A stretch of 64,000 nucleotides of DNA from Ectopseudomonas composti (GCF_900115475.1 NZ_FOWP01000001.1:744001-808000), one strand, 5' to 3'; counted from the stretch's first letter, positions 9,976 through 27,154 are shown. The notes: generated from the sequence alone by a model not told the origin. Translations and numbers: made by a program.

Positions 9976-11868
9976 ATGTCCTTTGCCTCCCTCGGTCTCT
10001 CCGAGGCTCTAGTCCGTGCGGTCGAGTCCGCCGGCTACACCCAGCCCACTCCGGTGCAACAGCGGGCCATTCCCGCCGTGTTGCAAGGTCGCGATCTCAT
10101 GGTGGCGGCCCAGACGGGTACAGGTAAGACGGGCGGTTTCGCCCTGCCGATCCTCGAACGCCTATTTCCGGGCGGTCATCCGGATCGCGAACAACGTCAC
10201 GGCCCAAAACAACCGCGCGTGCTGGTACTGACCCCCACTCGCGAACTGGCCGCCCAGGTGCATGACAGCTTCAAGGTCTATGCCCGCGATTTGAAATTCA
10301 TCAGCGCCTGCATTTTCGGCGGCGTTGGCATGAACCCGCAGGTTCAAGCCCTGGCCAAGGGTGTCGACGTCCTCGTTGCCTGCCCGGGTCGCCTGCTCGA
10401 CCTGGCCAACCAGAAGGCCATCGACCTGTCGCACGTTGAAATCCTCGTGCTCGACGAAGCCGACCGCATGCTCGACATGGGCTTCATCCATGACGTCAAG
10501 AAGGTGTTGGCCAAGCTGCCGACACAGCGTCAGAACCTGCTGTTCTCGGCGACCTTCTCCAAGGACATCACCGACCTAGCCGGCAAGCTGCTGCACAACC
10601 CCGAGCGCATCGAGGTCACGCCGCCGAACACCACGGTCGAGCGTATCGAACAACGCGTCTTTCATCTCGCCGCCAGCCACAAGCGCGCCCTGCTCGCCCA
10701 CCTGATCACTCAGGGTGCCTGGGAACAGGTACTGGTGTTCACCCGCACCAAGCATGGCGCCAACCGCCTGGCCGAGTACCTGGAAAAACACGGGCTGCCG
10801 GCTGCCGCGATTCACGGCAACAAGAGCCAGAACGCGCGCACCAAGGCCCTGGCCGACTTCAAGGCGAACAAGGTACGCATCCTGGTCGCCACCGATATCG
10901 CCGCACGTGGCCTGGATATCGACCAACTGCCCCACGTGGTCAACTTCGAGTTGCCCAACGTCGAGGAAGATTACGTTCACCGCATCGGCCGTACTGGCCG
11001 TGCCGGGCGCAGTGGTGAAGCCATCTCGCTGGTCGCTCCGGACGAAGAGAAGCTGCTGAAAAGCATCGAGCGGATGACCAAGCAGAAGATCCCCGATGGC
11101 GATCTGATGGGTTTCGACGCCAGCGCCGTGGAAGCGGAGCGCCCGGAAGTGCGCGAACCACGTCAACCGCGCAACGCTGGGCAGAAGAAGCCCAAGAGCG
11201 AAGGTGCCGAGAAGCCCAAGGGTGAACGCAACAACGGCGGCCGCAGAGACAAGGGCAAGGACGGCGGCAAGGATCAGAAAGCCAAGCCGCAACAGCAAGG
11301 CCAAGGCCAGAACCGCCGTGGCCAGCAACCTCGCAACCAGGCTCGCGGCGCTGCTCCTGCCGCGCCAGCATTGCCGCCTGACCGCGACCCGGAAGAGTTC
11401 CTCGACGACGAAATCGACAATTTCGGTAACCGTGCCGACTACGTCCCGGTGCAGGCCAAGCCGCAAGGCCGTGGCCGCCGCTCAGGTGGCGGAACTGCCG
11501 GCAATGGCGCCGCTCAGGGCCAAGGCCAGAAAGCCAACAGCAACAACCGGCAGCCGCGTAGCAACGCTGGTGGCAGCCCTGGTACTCCCGGCAAGAATCG
11601 TCGCCAAGGTGGCCAGGGCGGTCAGGGCCGTAACGGCGGCGGTCGTGGCCGGCCGGGGCATGATGGTCGTATCACCTCGCTGGATCGCGACGAACTGCCA
11701 CGCGCCGAAGCGGCCGTGCGCAACCCGCGCGAAAAGCAGCCAATCATCGTGCACAAAGGTTCGCGCCTGGATCGTTTCCCCAGCGCCGAACAACTCGACG
11801 AGCTGAGCAACAGCAACCGTCCGCGTGGCGAAAAACCAGCACTGCTGACGCGTAACCGCGAAGAGTAA
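9976..11868 (+). CDS. rhlE: DEAD-box ATP-dependent RNA helicase, RhlE type with long basic tail
   Basis: Unwinds RNA using ATP, with roles in RNA decay and ribosome maturation. The 630-residue protein has the Q motif ([14 protein letters not shown], 20-33), Walker A AQTGTGKT with Lys51, PTREL, DEAD at 160-163, SAT at 191-193 and [10 protein letters not shown] in the second RecA domain. After about residue 385 comes a low-complexity tail rich in Gly, Gln, Arg, Lys and Asn of about 245 residues. In P. aeruginosa the equivalent gene near metF/ahcY encodes RhlE2, whose tail interacts with RNase E; assigning the same role here is inference. The open frame extends upstream to 9586, but MSFASLGL at 9976 is the family start. 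Confidence 0.95.
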   Translation: MSFASLGLSEALVRAVESAGYTQPTPVQQRAIPAVLQGRDLMVAAQTGTGKTGGFALPILERLFPGGHPDREQRHGPKQPRVLVLTPTRELAAQVHDSFKVYARDLKFISACIFGGVGMNPQVQALAKGVDVLVACPGRLLDLANQKAIDLSHVEILVLDEADRMLDMGFIHDVKKVLAKLPTQRQNLLFSATFSKDITDLAGKLLHNPERIEVTPPNTTVERIEQRVFHLAASHKRALLAHLITQGAWEQVLVFTRTKHGANRLAEYLEKHGLPAAAIHGNKSQNARTKALADFKANKVRILVATDIAARGLDIDQLPHVVNFELPNVEEDYVHRIGRTGRAGRSGEAISLVAPDEEKLLKSIERMTKQKIPDGDLMGFDASAVEAERPEVREPRQPRNAGQKKPKSEGAEKPKGERNNGGRRDKGKDGGKDQKAKPQQQGQGQNRRGQQPRNQARGAAPAAPALPPDRDPEEFLDDEIDNFGNRADYVPVQAKPQGRGRRSGGGTAGNGAAQGQGQKANSNNRQPRSNAGGSPGTPGKNRRQGGQGGQGRNGGGRGRPGHDGRITSLDRDELPRAEAAVRNPREKQPIIVHKGSRLDRFPSAEQLDELSNSNRPRGEKPALLTRNREE

Positions 11869-11882
11869 GCTGCCGCGCAAAC

Positions 11883-11911
11883 AAAAACGCCGCCCACTGG
11901 GCGGCGTTTTT
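11883..11911. terminator. bidirectional rho-independent terminator
   Basis: AACGCCGCCC (11886-11895) and GGGCGGCGTT (11899-11908) form a ten-pair stem with a three-base loop, with A and T runs on the two sides. It can serve rhlE on the plus strand and the yceI operon on the minus strand. Confidence 0.85.
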
Positions 11912-11936
11912 CATGGTGCGCTGGCTTGTCCGTTGC

Positions 11937-11957
11937 GTAGGGTGCGCCATGCGCACC
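11937..11957. repeat. REP palindrome, GTAG-GGTGCGC family
   Basis: GTAG head (11937-11940) followed by the perfect hairpin GGTGCGC-CAT-GCGCACC (11941-11957). It lies between the convergent rhlE and yceI genes, next to the terminator. Confidence 0.8.
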
Positions 11958-11980
11958 GCTGACCCGCCTCGCCCTTTCTA

Positions 11981-12556
11981 TTACTGGCGAACACCTTCGA
12001 TCGAAATGATCAGCTCGACGGTTTCCGACGCCGGACCAAGGTCCATGGAAATGTCGAAGTCCTTCAGTTTCAGCGTGGTGGTGCCTTCGAAGCCGGCACG
12101 GTAGCCGCCCCACGGGTCCTTGCCTTCGCCGATGAACTTGGCCGCGATGACGACCGGCTTGGTCACGCCGTTCAAGGTCAGGTTGCCGGTCACGTCGGCA
12201 GTACCTTCGCCAGTGGACTTGACCGAGGTGGATTCGAAGGTCGCGGTGTCATGCTTGCTCGCATTGAGGAAGTCGGCACTGCGGATGTGCTTGTCACGCT
12301 CGGCGTGGTTGGTATCGACGCTGGCGGTCTTCAGGCTGACGCTGACCTTGCTGGCCTCAGGCTTGGCAGCGTCGAAGCTGAACTTGCCGTCGAAATCCTT
12401 GAAGGTGCCGTACAGCCAGCTGTAGCCCAGGTGGCTGATCTTGAAGTTGACGAAGGCGTGCTGGCCTTGCTTGTCGATGGCGTAATCGGCCGCCATGGCT
12501 TGCCCGCCGATCAGCGCCGAGCCCAGAACCAGTACAGCGAGGGCGTTCTTCAACAT
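11981..12556 (-). CDS. yceI: YceI-family periplasmic protein (PasP-like)
   Basis: A 191-residue exported protein with a clear signal peptide (residues 1-22, cleavage after QAMA). YceI proteins are lipocalin-like barrels that bind long isoprenoid or fatty molecules. The YceI pattern is visible in [38 protein letters not shown] and the [10 protein letters not shown] segment. In P. aeruginosa the homologue in this neighbourhood (PA0423) is described as the secreted protease PasP; I see no classical protease motif. AAGGAGA precedes the start. It lies 60 bases downstream of the cytochrome b561 gene in the same direction, a pairing commonly seen. Confidence 0.92.
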   Translation of the reverse strand: MLKNALAVLVLGSALIGGQAMAADYAIDKQGQHAFVNFKISHLGYSWLYGTFKDFDGKFSFDAAKPEASKVSVSLKTASVDTNHAERDKHIRSADFLNASKHDTATFESTSVKSTGEGTADVTGNLTLNGVTKPVVIAAKFIGEGKDPWGGYRAGFEGTTTLKLKDFDISMDLGPASETVELIISIEGVRQ

Positions 12557-12616
12557 GGGGTGTTCTCCTTGCGAGGTTGTCGATCTAGATGGGCATAAGC
12601 CCGGTTATGAAAGGCT

Positions 12617-13162
12617 TCAGCGCCCGAACATCCGCAGCAGGGTGCTGTCGCGGTCGATGAAATGGTGTTTGAACGCGGCCAGGCCATGCAGGCCGGCAAA
12701 GATCACCAGGCCCCAGGCCAGGTACTCATGGATGGCGCCGGCGATATCTTCCTGCTGCGGGATGCCGGTCAGGGTGGCCGGTACGCTGAACAGGCCGAAC
12801 ACCTCGATACCACGGCCGTCGGCGGTGGAAATCAGGTAACCGGAAATCATCACGCCAAACAGGCCGAGATAGAGCACGCCATGACCGAGCTTGGAGGCCA
12901 GGCGAGTGAGCTGGCTATGGCTGCTCAGGGCCGCTGGCGCCGGATTGAACAGACGCCACAACACACGCAGCAGCATCACCGAGAACAACAGGATACCGAT
13001 GCTTTTGTGCAGGTCCGGCGCACTCTGGCGCCACGGATCGTAGTAGCTGAGCCCCACCATCCAGAAGCCCAGCGCGAACAGACCGAATACGGCCAGTGCT
13101 ACCAGCCAGTGCAGCAGCACGCTGACCAATCCATAACGAGCGGGGGTATTGCGCCATTGCAT
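12617..13162 (-). CDS. cytochrome b561-family protein
   Basis: A 181-residue membrane protein with four hydrophobic helices and the His residues expected to hold two b hemes: His in VLLHWLVAL (helix 1), DLHKSIGILLF (helix 2), SKLGHGVLYLG (helix 3) and FAGLHGLAAFKHHFI (helix 4). Family role: transfer of electrons between the quinone pool and periplasmic or membrane acceptors. Probably in one operon with the downstream yceI gene, which carries an isoprenoid-binding fold and may handle a quinone-like compound (inference). Start ATG at 13162. Confidence 0.9.
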   Translation of the reverse strand: MQWRNTPARYGLVSVLLHWLVALAVFGLFALGFWMVGLSYYDPWRQSAPDLHKSIGILLFSVMLLRVLWRLFNPAPAALSSHSQLTRLASKLGHGVLYLGLFGVMISGYLISTADGRGIEVFGLFSVPATLTGIPQQEDIAGAIHEYLAWGLVIFAGLHGLAAFKHHFIDRDSTLLRMFGR

Positions 13163-13420
13163 GGGAGGCTTCCCTAATCCAGTTTCCGAGCAAGACTAAC
13201 GGTTAATATATCGATTTAAAGCGGAAAATTTCGCTATGAAACATCGAGAAATGCGATATCTCATGACAGCCATTTTTGACCGACCGAGTTAGTGTGCAGC
13301 GCGTGACGCAAAGTTCGGCAGCCTCCACGCGGACGGTTGATTACGCCTGACCAGCGGCACCGGCAGCGTCTCGAGTACCGCTTCTGGTAGGCTGGCCGCC
13401 CGCACACAGGGAGATATCTC

Positions 13421-14824
13421 ATGAGCCTGAATGACCACTGGATGCAACGCGATCTTGACGTGTTGTGGCACCCCTGCACCCAGATGAAGGATCACGAGCG
13501 CCTGCCGCTGGTGGCGATCCGCAAGGCTTCCGGCGTGTGGCTGGAGGATTTCGACGGCAAGCGCTACCTGGATGCGGTCAGCTCCTGGTGGGTCAATGTG
13601 TTCGGCCACGCCAACCCACGCATCAACGCGCGCATCCGCGAGCAGTTGGAAAACCTCGAACACGTGATGCTCGCCGGCTTCACCCACCAGCCGGTTATCG
13701 AGTTGTCCGAGCGCCTGGTGCAGATCACCCCGGCCGGACTGAACAAGGTCTTCTACGCCGACAACGGTTCTTCGGGCATCGAAGTGGCGCTGAAGATGAG
13801 CTTTCATTACTGGCTCAACAGCGGCGCGCCGGCCAAGAAGCGCTTCGTCACCCTGACCAACAGCTATCACGGCGAAACCGTGGCGGCGATGTCGGTGGGC
13901 GATGTGTCGCTGTTCACCGATACCTACAAGGCGCTGCTGCTCGACACGATCAAGGTGCCCAGCCCGGACTGCTACCTGCGCCCAGAAGGCGTGAGCTGGG
14001 AGGACCATTCGCGCGTCATGTTCGCCCATATGGAGCAGACACTGGCCGAGCATCACCACGAAGTCGCCGCGGTGATCGTCGAGCCGCTGATCCAGGGCGC
14101 CGGCGGCATGCGCATGTACCACCCGATCTACCTCAGGCTGCTGCGCGAGGCATGCGACCGCTATGGCGTGCACCTGATCCACGACGAAATTGCTGTCGGC
14201 TTCGGCCGCACCGGTACGATGTTCGCCTGCGAGCAGGCCGCTATCACCCCGGATTTTCTGGTGCTGTCCAAGGCGTTGACCGGCGGCTACCTGCCGATGG
14301 CGGCGGTGCTCACCACCGATGAGGTCTATGGCGCCTTCTATGACGACTATGCCACCCTGCGCGCCTTCCTCCACTCGCACACCTACACCGGCAACCCACT
14401 GGCCTGCGCCGCAGCCCTGGCGACCCTGGACATCTTCCGCGATGACAACGTGATCGAGCGCAACCAGGCCCTGGCAGCGCGCATGGCCAGCGCCACCGCG
14501 CACCTGGTCGATCACCCGCATGTCGCCGAAGTGCGCCAGACCGGCATGGCCCTGGCCATCGAGATGGTCCAGGACAAGGCCAGCAAGGCCGCCTACCCCT
14601 GGCAGGAGCGACGCGGCCTGCGCGTCTACCAGCACGCCCTGACGCGGGGTGCGCTGCTGCGCCCACTGGGTAGCGTGGTGTATTTCCTGCCGCCTTACGT
14701 GATCACCCCGGAGGAGATCGACTTCCTTGCCGACGTGGCCGGCGAAGGCATCGATATCGCCACCCGCGAGTCGGTCAGCGTGGCAGTGGATAACCGTTTT
14801 CCCGATCATCGCGATCCGGGTTGA
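13421..14824 (+). CDS. bioA: adenosylmethionine-8-amino-7-oxononanoate aminotransferase
   Basis: Converts KAPA to 7,8-diaminopelargonate in biotin synthesis, using SAM as amino donor and PLP as cofactor. The 467-residue class-III aminotransferase has the N-terminal DVLWHPCTQMKD motif typical of BioA, the HDEIAVGFGRTG motif with the PLP-ring Asp, and the Schiff-base Lys at residue 284 in VLSKALTGGYLPMAA. It is slightly longer than the E. coli enzyme at the C-terminus. It is divergent from the cytochrome b561 gene (258-base shared region) and not near the other bio genes in this window. Confidence 0.95.
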   Translation: MSLNDHWMQRDLDVLWHPCTQMKDHERLPLVAIRKASGVWLEDFDGKRYLDAVSSWWVNVFGHANPRINARIREQLENLEHVMLAGFTHQPVIELSERLVQITPAGLNKVFYADNGSSGIEVALKMSFHYWLNSGAPAKKRFVTLTNSYHGETVAAMSVGDVSLFTDTYKALLLDTIKVPSPDCYLRPEGVSWEDHSRVMFAHMEQTLAEHHHEVAAVIVEPLIQGAGGMRMYHPIYLRLLREACDRYGVHLIHDEIAVGFGRTGTMFACEQAAITPDFLVLSKALTGGYLPMAAVLTTDEVYGAFYDDYATLRAFLHSHTYTGNPLACAAALATLDIFRDDNVIERNQALAARMASATAHLVDHPHVAEVRQTGMALAIEMVQDKASKAAYPWQERRGLRVYQHALTRGALLRPLGSVVYFLPPYVITPEEIDFLADVAGEGIDIATRESVSVAVDNRFPDHRDPG

Positions 14825-14849
14825 GCGAGCCACACACGAAGCCCGGTTC

Positions 14850-14910
14850 ACACAACGCGCCCTACGAAAAAAGCTGCGCACCTTCCGTAGGGTGCGCCGC
14901 ACGCGCCACC
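14850..14910. repeat. degenerate inverted REP pair (GTAG-GGTGCGC family)
   Basis: A minus-oriented half element CGCGCCCTAC (ending 14865) is followed by GTAG (14887-14890) and a degenerate GGTGCGCC...GCGCCACC hairpin. It sits between bioA and rsmE. Confidence 0.5.
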
Positions 14911-14955
14911 GCTTTAAACTTGCCGCCTCGAACTTGCCGCTTGCAGCTGCCCCTT

Positions 14956-15681
14956 ATGCGCCTATCCCGTTTCTTTATCGACGCCCCCCTCTCCCTCGGC
15001 CAGCACGAGTTGCCCGAGGCCCAGGCCCACTATATCGGCCGCGTTCTGCGTCATGCAGTGGGCGATGCCGTGCAATTGTTCGACGGCAGCGGCCAGGAGT
15101 ACCTCGGCGAGCTCATCGAAGTAGGCAAGAAGAACGTACGCGTCGAGCTGCGTGAAGCCATCGCCGGGCTCAGTGAATCCTCCCTGCGCATTCACCTCGG
15201 CCAGGGTCTGTCACGCGGTGAACGCATGGACTGGGCGATCCAGAAGGCCACCGAACTGGGCGTCAGCGAGATCACCCCGATCGTCTCGGCGCGCTGCGAA
15301 GTCAGACTGAAGGACGAGCGTGCCGACAAGCGCATGACTCACTGGCGTCAGGTGGCAATCAGCGCCTGCGAGCAATGCGGCCGCTCGGTACTGCCGCTGA
15401 TCAACCCGCCGCTGGAACTGGCCGCCTGGCTACAGCAGATCGAAGCCGACCTGAAGCTGGTGCTGCACCCAGTCGCCGCGCCGCTGCAAAGCCATGACAG
15501 GCCAAACAACCTGGCCTTTCTGATCGGCCCGGAAGGCGGTTTGAGCGACGCCGAAGTGGATCAGGCCAGGGACTCCGGCTTCCACGCAGCCCGCCTGGGG
15601 CCACGCGTTCTGCGCACGGAAACGGCGCCTGTGGTGGCCCTGAGTGTCGCTCAACAGCTCTGGGGCGACCTCCAGGCGTAA
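14956..15681 (+). CDS. rsmE: 16S rRNA (uracil-1498-N3)-methyltransferase
   Basis: SAM-dependent SPOUT-class enzyme that methylates U1498 of 16S rRNA. The protein is 241 residues, the family length. It has an N-terminal PUA-like part (MRLSRFFIDAP to about residue 75) and a knotted C-terminal domain with the SAM-site motifs ATELGVSEITPI, LIGPEGGLSDAEVDQA and LGPRVLRTETAPVVAL. The ATG at 14956 matches the conserved RLSRFF start; in-frame codons back to 14821 cross the REP remnant and are unlikely to be translated. It follows bioA, as in P. aeruginosa. Confidence 0.95.
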   Translation: MRLSRFFIDAPLSLGQHELPEAQAHYIGRVLRHAVGDAVQLFDGSGQEYLGELIEVGKKNVRVELREAIAGLSESSLRIHLGQGLSRGERMDWAIQKATELGVSEITPIVSARCEVRLKDERADKRMTHWRQVAISACEQCGRSVLPLINPPLELAAWLQQIEADLKLVLHPVAAPLQSHDRPNNLAFLIGPEGGLSDAEVDQARDSGFHAARLGPRVLRTETAPVVALSVAQQLWGDLQA

Positions 15682-15887
15682 AATGTCGCCTCGACGTAAC
15701 AAAATGTGACCTCAAGAGATTGCAAGAGCGGCGGTCTTTGTCATGCTCTGCGCGCCGCACGCGCGACCCGCTCACCAGCAACCCGCGCGCGGCCGAGGCC
15801 GGCGCCCCGCAGCGTCGTTCCTCTTCCAATAACAAACAACGGGTCTCGGCCCCGCCCAAAAGGCGGCCGCATGCCCAGGAGCATTGC

Positions 15888-17369
15888 ATGAACGAACTGG
15901 TCTCGACCCTAAACGGTCTGGTCTGGAGCCCGGCGCTGATCTATCTATGTCTCGGCGTTGGTCTCTACTTCTCCCTGCGCGGCCGCTTTCTCCAGGTTCG
16001 CCACTTCAAAGAAATGATTCGCCTGATGTTCACCGGCAAAACCGATGAGCACGGCATCACCTCCTTCCAGGCGCTGACCATGACCCTCGCCGGTCGCGTC
16101 GGTACCGGCAACATTGCCGGTGTGGCCACCGCGATCACCTTCGGTGGTCCGGGTGCGGTGTTCTGGATGTGGATGGTGGCCTTCCTCGGTGCCAGCTCGG
16201 CATTCGTCGAGTCCACCCTCGGCCAGGTGTACAAGGAAAAGCTCAACGGTGAATACCGTGGTGGCCCGGCCTTCTACATCGAGCGTGGTCTGGGTCTGAA
16301 GTGGTACGCCTGGCTGTTCGCCATCGTTACCGTGTTCGCCTGCGGCCTGCTGCTGCCGGGCGTACAGGCCAACTCCATCGCCTCCAGCGTACAGACTGCC
16401 TTCGGTGTCGATCCTAACGTGACCGCGGCCGTGCTGGCCGTGCTGATCGGTCTGATCATCTTCGGCGGCGTCAAGCGTATCGCCCACTTCACCCAGGTGG
16501 TCGTACCGTTCATGGCGCTGGGCTACATCCTGGTAGCGATGGTCATCATCCTGCTGAACATCGAGAAGCTGCCGGAAGTCATCGCACTGATCGTCAAGAG
16601 CGCATTCGGCCTCGAGGCCGGTTTCGGCGCCATCGTCGGCATGGCCATCCAGTGGGGCGTCAAGCGCGGTGTGTACTCCAACGAAGCCGGCCAGGGCACT
16701 GGCCCGCACGCTTCGTCGGCCGCCGCTGTCAGCCACCCGGCCAAGCAGGGTCTGGTGCAGGGCTTCTCGGTCTATATCGACACCCTGTTCGTCTGCTCCG
16801 CCACCGCCTTCATGCTGCTGATCACCGGCCAGTACAATGTGCAGGCCCCGGACGGCAGCGCGATGTTCACCGGTATCGCTGGCGTCGCTGCAGGTCCGGG
16901 CTACGTGCAGACCGCGATGGAGAACATGATGCCCGGCTTCGGTAACGCCTTCGTTGCCATCGCCCTGTTCTTCTTCGCCTTCACCACCATCCTGGCGTAC
17001 TACTACATCGCCGAGACCAACATTGCCTACATCAACCGTAAGGTGAAGCGCCCCATCCTCACCCTGCTGCTGAAATTCGGCATCATCGCGGCCACTGTCT
17101 ACGGCACCGTGCACACCGCCACCTTCGCTTGGGATCTGGGTGACCTCGGCGTAGGCCTGATGGCCTGGCTGAACATCATCGCCATCCTGCTCATGCACAA
17201 GGTCGCCTACAAGTGCCTGAAGGACTACGAGCAGCAGCTAGACGAGGGCAAGGACCCGGTGTTCCATCCTGAGAAGCTTGGCATCAAGAATGCCGACTAC
17301 TGGGGCAACAGCACCTCGGAAGACAACCTGACTGCAGAGAAGACCGAAGCGCAGCAACCGCAGCGCTGA
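15888..17369 (+). CDS. sodium:alanine/glycine symporter (AGCS family)
   Basis: Inner-membrane carrier that takes up alanine or glycine with Na+. The 493-residue protein has the AGCS pattern: N-terminal WSPALIYLCLGVGLYFSLR, the family signature GRVGTGNIAGVATAI near residues 68-82, GVKRGVYSNEAGQGTGPHAS in the middle, and about 10-11 membrane segments with a charged C-terminal tail. The ATG at 15888 follows AGGAG by six bases. It stands alone, ended by the terminator at 17389-17418. In P. aeruginosa chpD and chpE occupy this side of chpC; they are not here. Confidence 0.92.
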   Translation: MNELVSTLNGLVWSPALIYLCLGVGLYFSLRGRFLQVRHFKEMIRLMFTGKTDEHGITSFQALTMTLAGRVGTGNIAGVATAITFGGPGAVFWMWMVAFLGASSAFVESTLGQVYKEKLNGEYRGGPAFYIERGLGLKWYAWLFAIVTVFACGLLLPGVQANSIASSVQTAFGVDPNVTAAVLAVLIGLIIFGGVKRIAHFTQVVVPFMALGYILVAMVIILLNIEKLPEVIALIVKSAFGLEAGFGAIVGMAIQWGVKRGVYSNEAGQGTGPHASSAAAVSHPAKQGLVQGFSVYIDTLFVCSATAFMLLITGQYNVQAPDGSAMFTGIAGVAAGPGYVQTAMENMMPGFGNAFVAIALFFFAFTTILAYYYIAETNIAYINRKVKRPILTLLLKFGIIAATVYGTVHTATFAWDLGDLGVGLMAWLNIIAILLMHKVAYKCLKDYEQQLDEGKDPVFHPEKLGIKNADYWGNSTSEDNLTAEKTEAQQPQR

Positions 17370-17388
17370 TAGCTCAACGGCAGTAACG

Positions 17389-17418
17389 AAAAAGCCCCGG
17401 CCAATGCCGGGGCTTTTT
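17389..17418. terminator. bidirectional rho-independent terminator
   Basis: AAAAAGCCCCGGC (17389-17401) pairs with GCCGGGGCTTTTT (17406-17418) around a four-base loop, with T runs on both strands. It ends the symporter gene on plus and the pil-chp cluster (chpC) on minus. Confidence 0.92.
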
Positions 17419-17448
17419 CATGCGCGCTCGTCCGCGCGCCAGCCGAAT

Positions 17449-17919
17449 TCAGATCAAACCGGCCTCGGCCAGCAGCTGCTCCAGCGCGACCAGGTCAGGA
17501 ATACGCACCACATCGTCTCCGACGCGCGCGGCACCCAGTTCCAGCGGCGCCAGCTCGACATCAGCCACCGGCAGATCGCTACCGACCTTAAGCGAGCGTG
17601 GAATCCCCTGCACCAGCAGTGCGATGAACTTGACCTTGGGTCGACCACCCAGGGCGTTGATCACCGCTACGCGAGCGCCATTGGCGACCTGTGCCTGGCC
17701 ACCGCTGGCGGCCTCGAAGGACAGCAGCGGCAAACGCAGGTCACGCCAGGCAATCTGGCCGAGAAACCAGTCAGGGGTGCCTTCGCTGACCTGCGGCGCA
17801 CGATAGGGAATCAACTCCGCTACCGCCACGTTGGGCAGCAACAGAGTGCGGTCGGCCAATGGCACCAGCAAGCCGGTGAGACCGGCAACGCTGTTCTGGG
17901 TGGCGACGGCTTGGCTCAT
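17449..17919 (-). CDS. chpC: ChpC, CheW-like chemotaxis protein of the Pil-Chp system
   Basis: CheW-domain adaptor linking receptor PilJ to the ChpA kinase. The protein is 156 residues and is essentially a single CheW domain: LLVPLADRTLLLPNVAVAELI at about 15-35, then WFLGQIAWRDLRLPLLSF and the KVKFIALLVQGIPRSL strand. The start MSQAVATQ at 17919 lies ten bases after the chpB stop; a longer frame to 18015 would overlap chpB. It is the last gene of the cluster. Confidence 0.9.
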   Translation of the reverse strand: MSQAVATQNSVAGLTGLLVPLADRTLLLPNVAVAELIPYRAPQVSEGTPDWFLGQIAWRDLRLPLLSFEAASGGQAQVANGARVAVINALGGRPKVKFIALLVQGIPRSLKVGSDLPVADVELAPLELGAARVGDDVVRIPDLVALEQLLAEAGLI

Positions 17920-17929
17920 TGAAACGTCC

Positions 17930-18945
17930 TCAACTGCAATGTTCGGCGAGGTGATTGACCAGGGCCACGGCCAGCTCACGCGGATCGGCGCTGAAACTGC
18001 TGTAGCCGCCCTCACGCAGGCTGTCGGGCATGCTCGGGCTGGCGCAGCTGTCGGCGCGCTGGGTCCAGATCAACCCGCCCTGGCGTTTGACGTAAGCCGC
18101 GGCGGCACTGCCATCGCTGCCCATACCGCTGAACGCGATCACCCCACACTGGGCACCGAACTGCTGCGCCAGGTTGAGCATCATCTGATCGATGGAAGGG
18201 CTGTAGGGCTCCGGCCAGCCACGTTCGGCGATCTGCATCGCACCATCGTCGGCAAAGCCCAGCTCACGGATGATCGGCGCCACCACCACTTCCCCGCAGC
18301 GCACCGGGTCACCATGCCGCGCGGCGTTGACGTGCCACTGACTATGGCGCCCGACGGCCTGCGGTAATGCTGCCTCGAAACTGGCGTCGATATGCTGGGC
18401 ATAGATGAAGCCTATCGGCAAGCCGCCGGGTAGCGCGTCGAGAAATGCCTTGACCGCCGCTGGCCCGCCGAGTGAGGCGGCCAGCAGCCATACCTGCCGC
18501 GCAGGCTCGCCAGCTTTCAGCGGTGTGTTGGCCAACGCTTGTGGTAGCTCCAGACGTGCCGGGCGTTGCGCGTCGTCGAGCAGTGCCTGCAGGCTCGGCC
18601 CGACCGCCTGGGTCGGGTCGCCAACCAGGCGCTTAAGCTTGCTAAACAGGCTGCGTTCCCAGCGCGGGTAGTTTTCCGAATGTCGCTCCGGAGCGTGCCC
18701 TTCACCGAACAGCACCGGCGCGCTGGCGCGCTCCAGCAGGCTGTCGACCAGCGGCGAGTCTTCCGACTGAGCCAGGTCCACCAGCCACAGATCCGTCTCA
18801 CAGGCGGCCAACGCTTCCTCGTCGAGGCGCGCCGGGTCGCTGTTGAGCACCACCTGATAGCCGCCACCGAGCAGGGCCTGCTGCAACACATGGCGCTGCA
18901 GCGAGGTGTCGGCGATCACTGCAATACGCGCTGCGGATTTGTCTG

Positions 18946-18949
<4 letters not shown>
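17930..18949 (-). CDS. chpB: ChpB, CheB-type methylesterase of the Pil-Chp system
   Basis: Removes methyl groups from PilJ, opposing PilK. The 339-residue protein has a C-terminal CheB domain from about residue 150 with the Ser in WLLAASLGGPAAV, the His in IYAQHID and the Asp in FSGMGSDGSAAA, the three catalytic positions. The N-terminal 120 residues resemble a receiver domain but keep only part of the acidic pocket (VIADTS in place of a double Asp), so classical phospho-control looks doubtful. It overlaps chpA by four bases (18946-18949), so translation is coupled. Confidence 0.92.
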
Positions 18950-26208
<7,259 letters not shown>

Positions 26209-26233
26209 AGCCACTCCACTCATAAACTTGGCC

Positions 26234-27112
26234 TTATCCCTTGCGGGTAAACGCCAGAACTCGCTCATCGGCGACCGGCACCAGTTGCGGGTGCTGCCAA
26301 CCGGCTACTTCGCCTACGCCTACGACCAGCAGGCCACCCGGCGCCAGGCTCTCGGCCAGGCGGTTGAGGATGTCGCGGCGACGCCAACGGCGGAAATAGA
26401 TCAGCAAGTTCTGACAGAAAATCACATCCATGCCGGACATTGGCGCCTTGGCCAACTCCAGCACATTGAGCCGGGCGCAGCACACACGCGCCGCCAGGCT
26501 CGGTACCACCTTGAAACGTCCATCGGCCTGCGCGATGAAATAGCGCTCGCGCAGCTCGTCACTCACCTGTTCCAGGCGCCGCGCCGCGTAGCACGCCTCG
26601 CGGGCCTTGCTCAACGCGCCCTGACTGATATCGGTCCCAGTCACTGCGAAGTGCTCGGGCAGTTCGCTGCCCTGCAGTATCTCGGCGGCCTGAATCGCCA
26701 GCGAATAAGGCTCTTCACCACTGGAGCAACCCACGCTCCACAACTCCCAGGGCTTACCCAGGCCCGCCTCCAGACGCTCCTGCAGGTACTGCGAGAGCAC
26801 CTCGAAGGAAGGCGGATGACGGAAGAAGCGGGTTTCCTGCACGGTCAGACGATCCAGCAGGGTCGACCACTCCACCGCGCCTCGCGGCCCGTCGGTGACC
26901 TGACGGTAGTAGCTGGCGTAATCCGTGACGCCCAGTTCGCGCATGCGCGCACTCAGATTGGTCTGCAGAAAGGCGCGCCGCTGCTCGCTGATCACCACAC
27001 CGGTACGCGCCTCGAGCAGCGTCTGCCAGTCGTGGAAATCGGCTTGCGACATATCGGTCACCGGGCGCAATGCCCACACGCCCGCTGACTGCATACCTTC
27101 GCCCTGGGTCAT
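26234..27112 (-). CDS. pilK: PilK, CheR-type methyltransferase of the Pil-Chp system
   Basis: SAM-dependent methyltransferase that adds methyl groups to glutamates of the PilJ receptor. The 292-residue protein has the N-terminal CheR helical part (FHDWQTLLEARTGVVISEQRR), the VQETRFFRHPPSFE motif, the SAM site LWSVGCSSGEEPYSLAI near 125-141 and the FCQNLLIYF strand. This is the usual family length. It ends 26 bases before chpA and follows pilJ by 42 bases. Confidence 0.94.
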   Translation of the reverse strand: MTQGEGMQSAGVWALRPVTDMSQADFHDWQTLLEARTGVVISEQRRAFLQTNLSARMRELGVTDYASYYRQVTDGPRGAVEWSTLLDRLTVQETRFFRHPPSFEVLSQYLQERLEAGLGKPWELWSVGCSSGEEPYSLAIQAAEILQGSELPEHFAVTGTDISQGALSKAREACYAARRLEQVSDELRERYFIAQADGRFKVVPSLAARVCCARLNVLELAKAPMSGMDVIFCQNLLIYFRRWRRRDILNRLAESLAPGGLLVVGVGEVAGWQHPQLVPVADERVLAFTRKG

Positions 27113-27154
27113 GGCTATGTTGCGAAGGCTGCAGCCAGCCTCCGCGCTCCTTTA

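Noticed and set aside
13289..14902. Open frame of 537 codons antisense to bioA
   Set aside because: Shadow of bioA; composition is typical of reverse-frame reading, without domain motifs.
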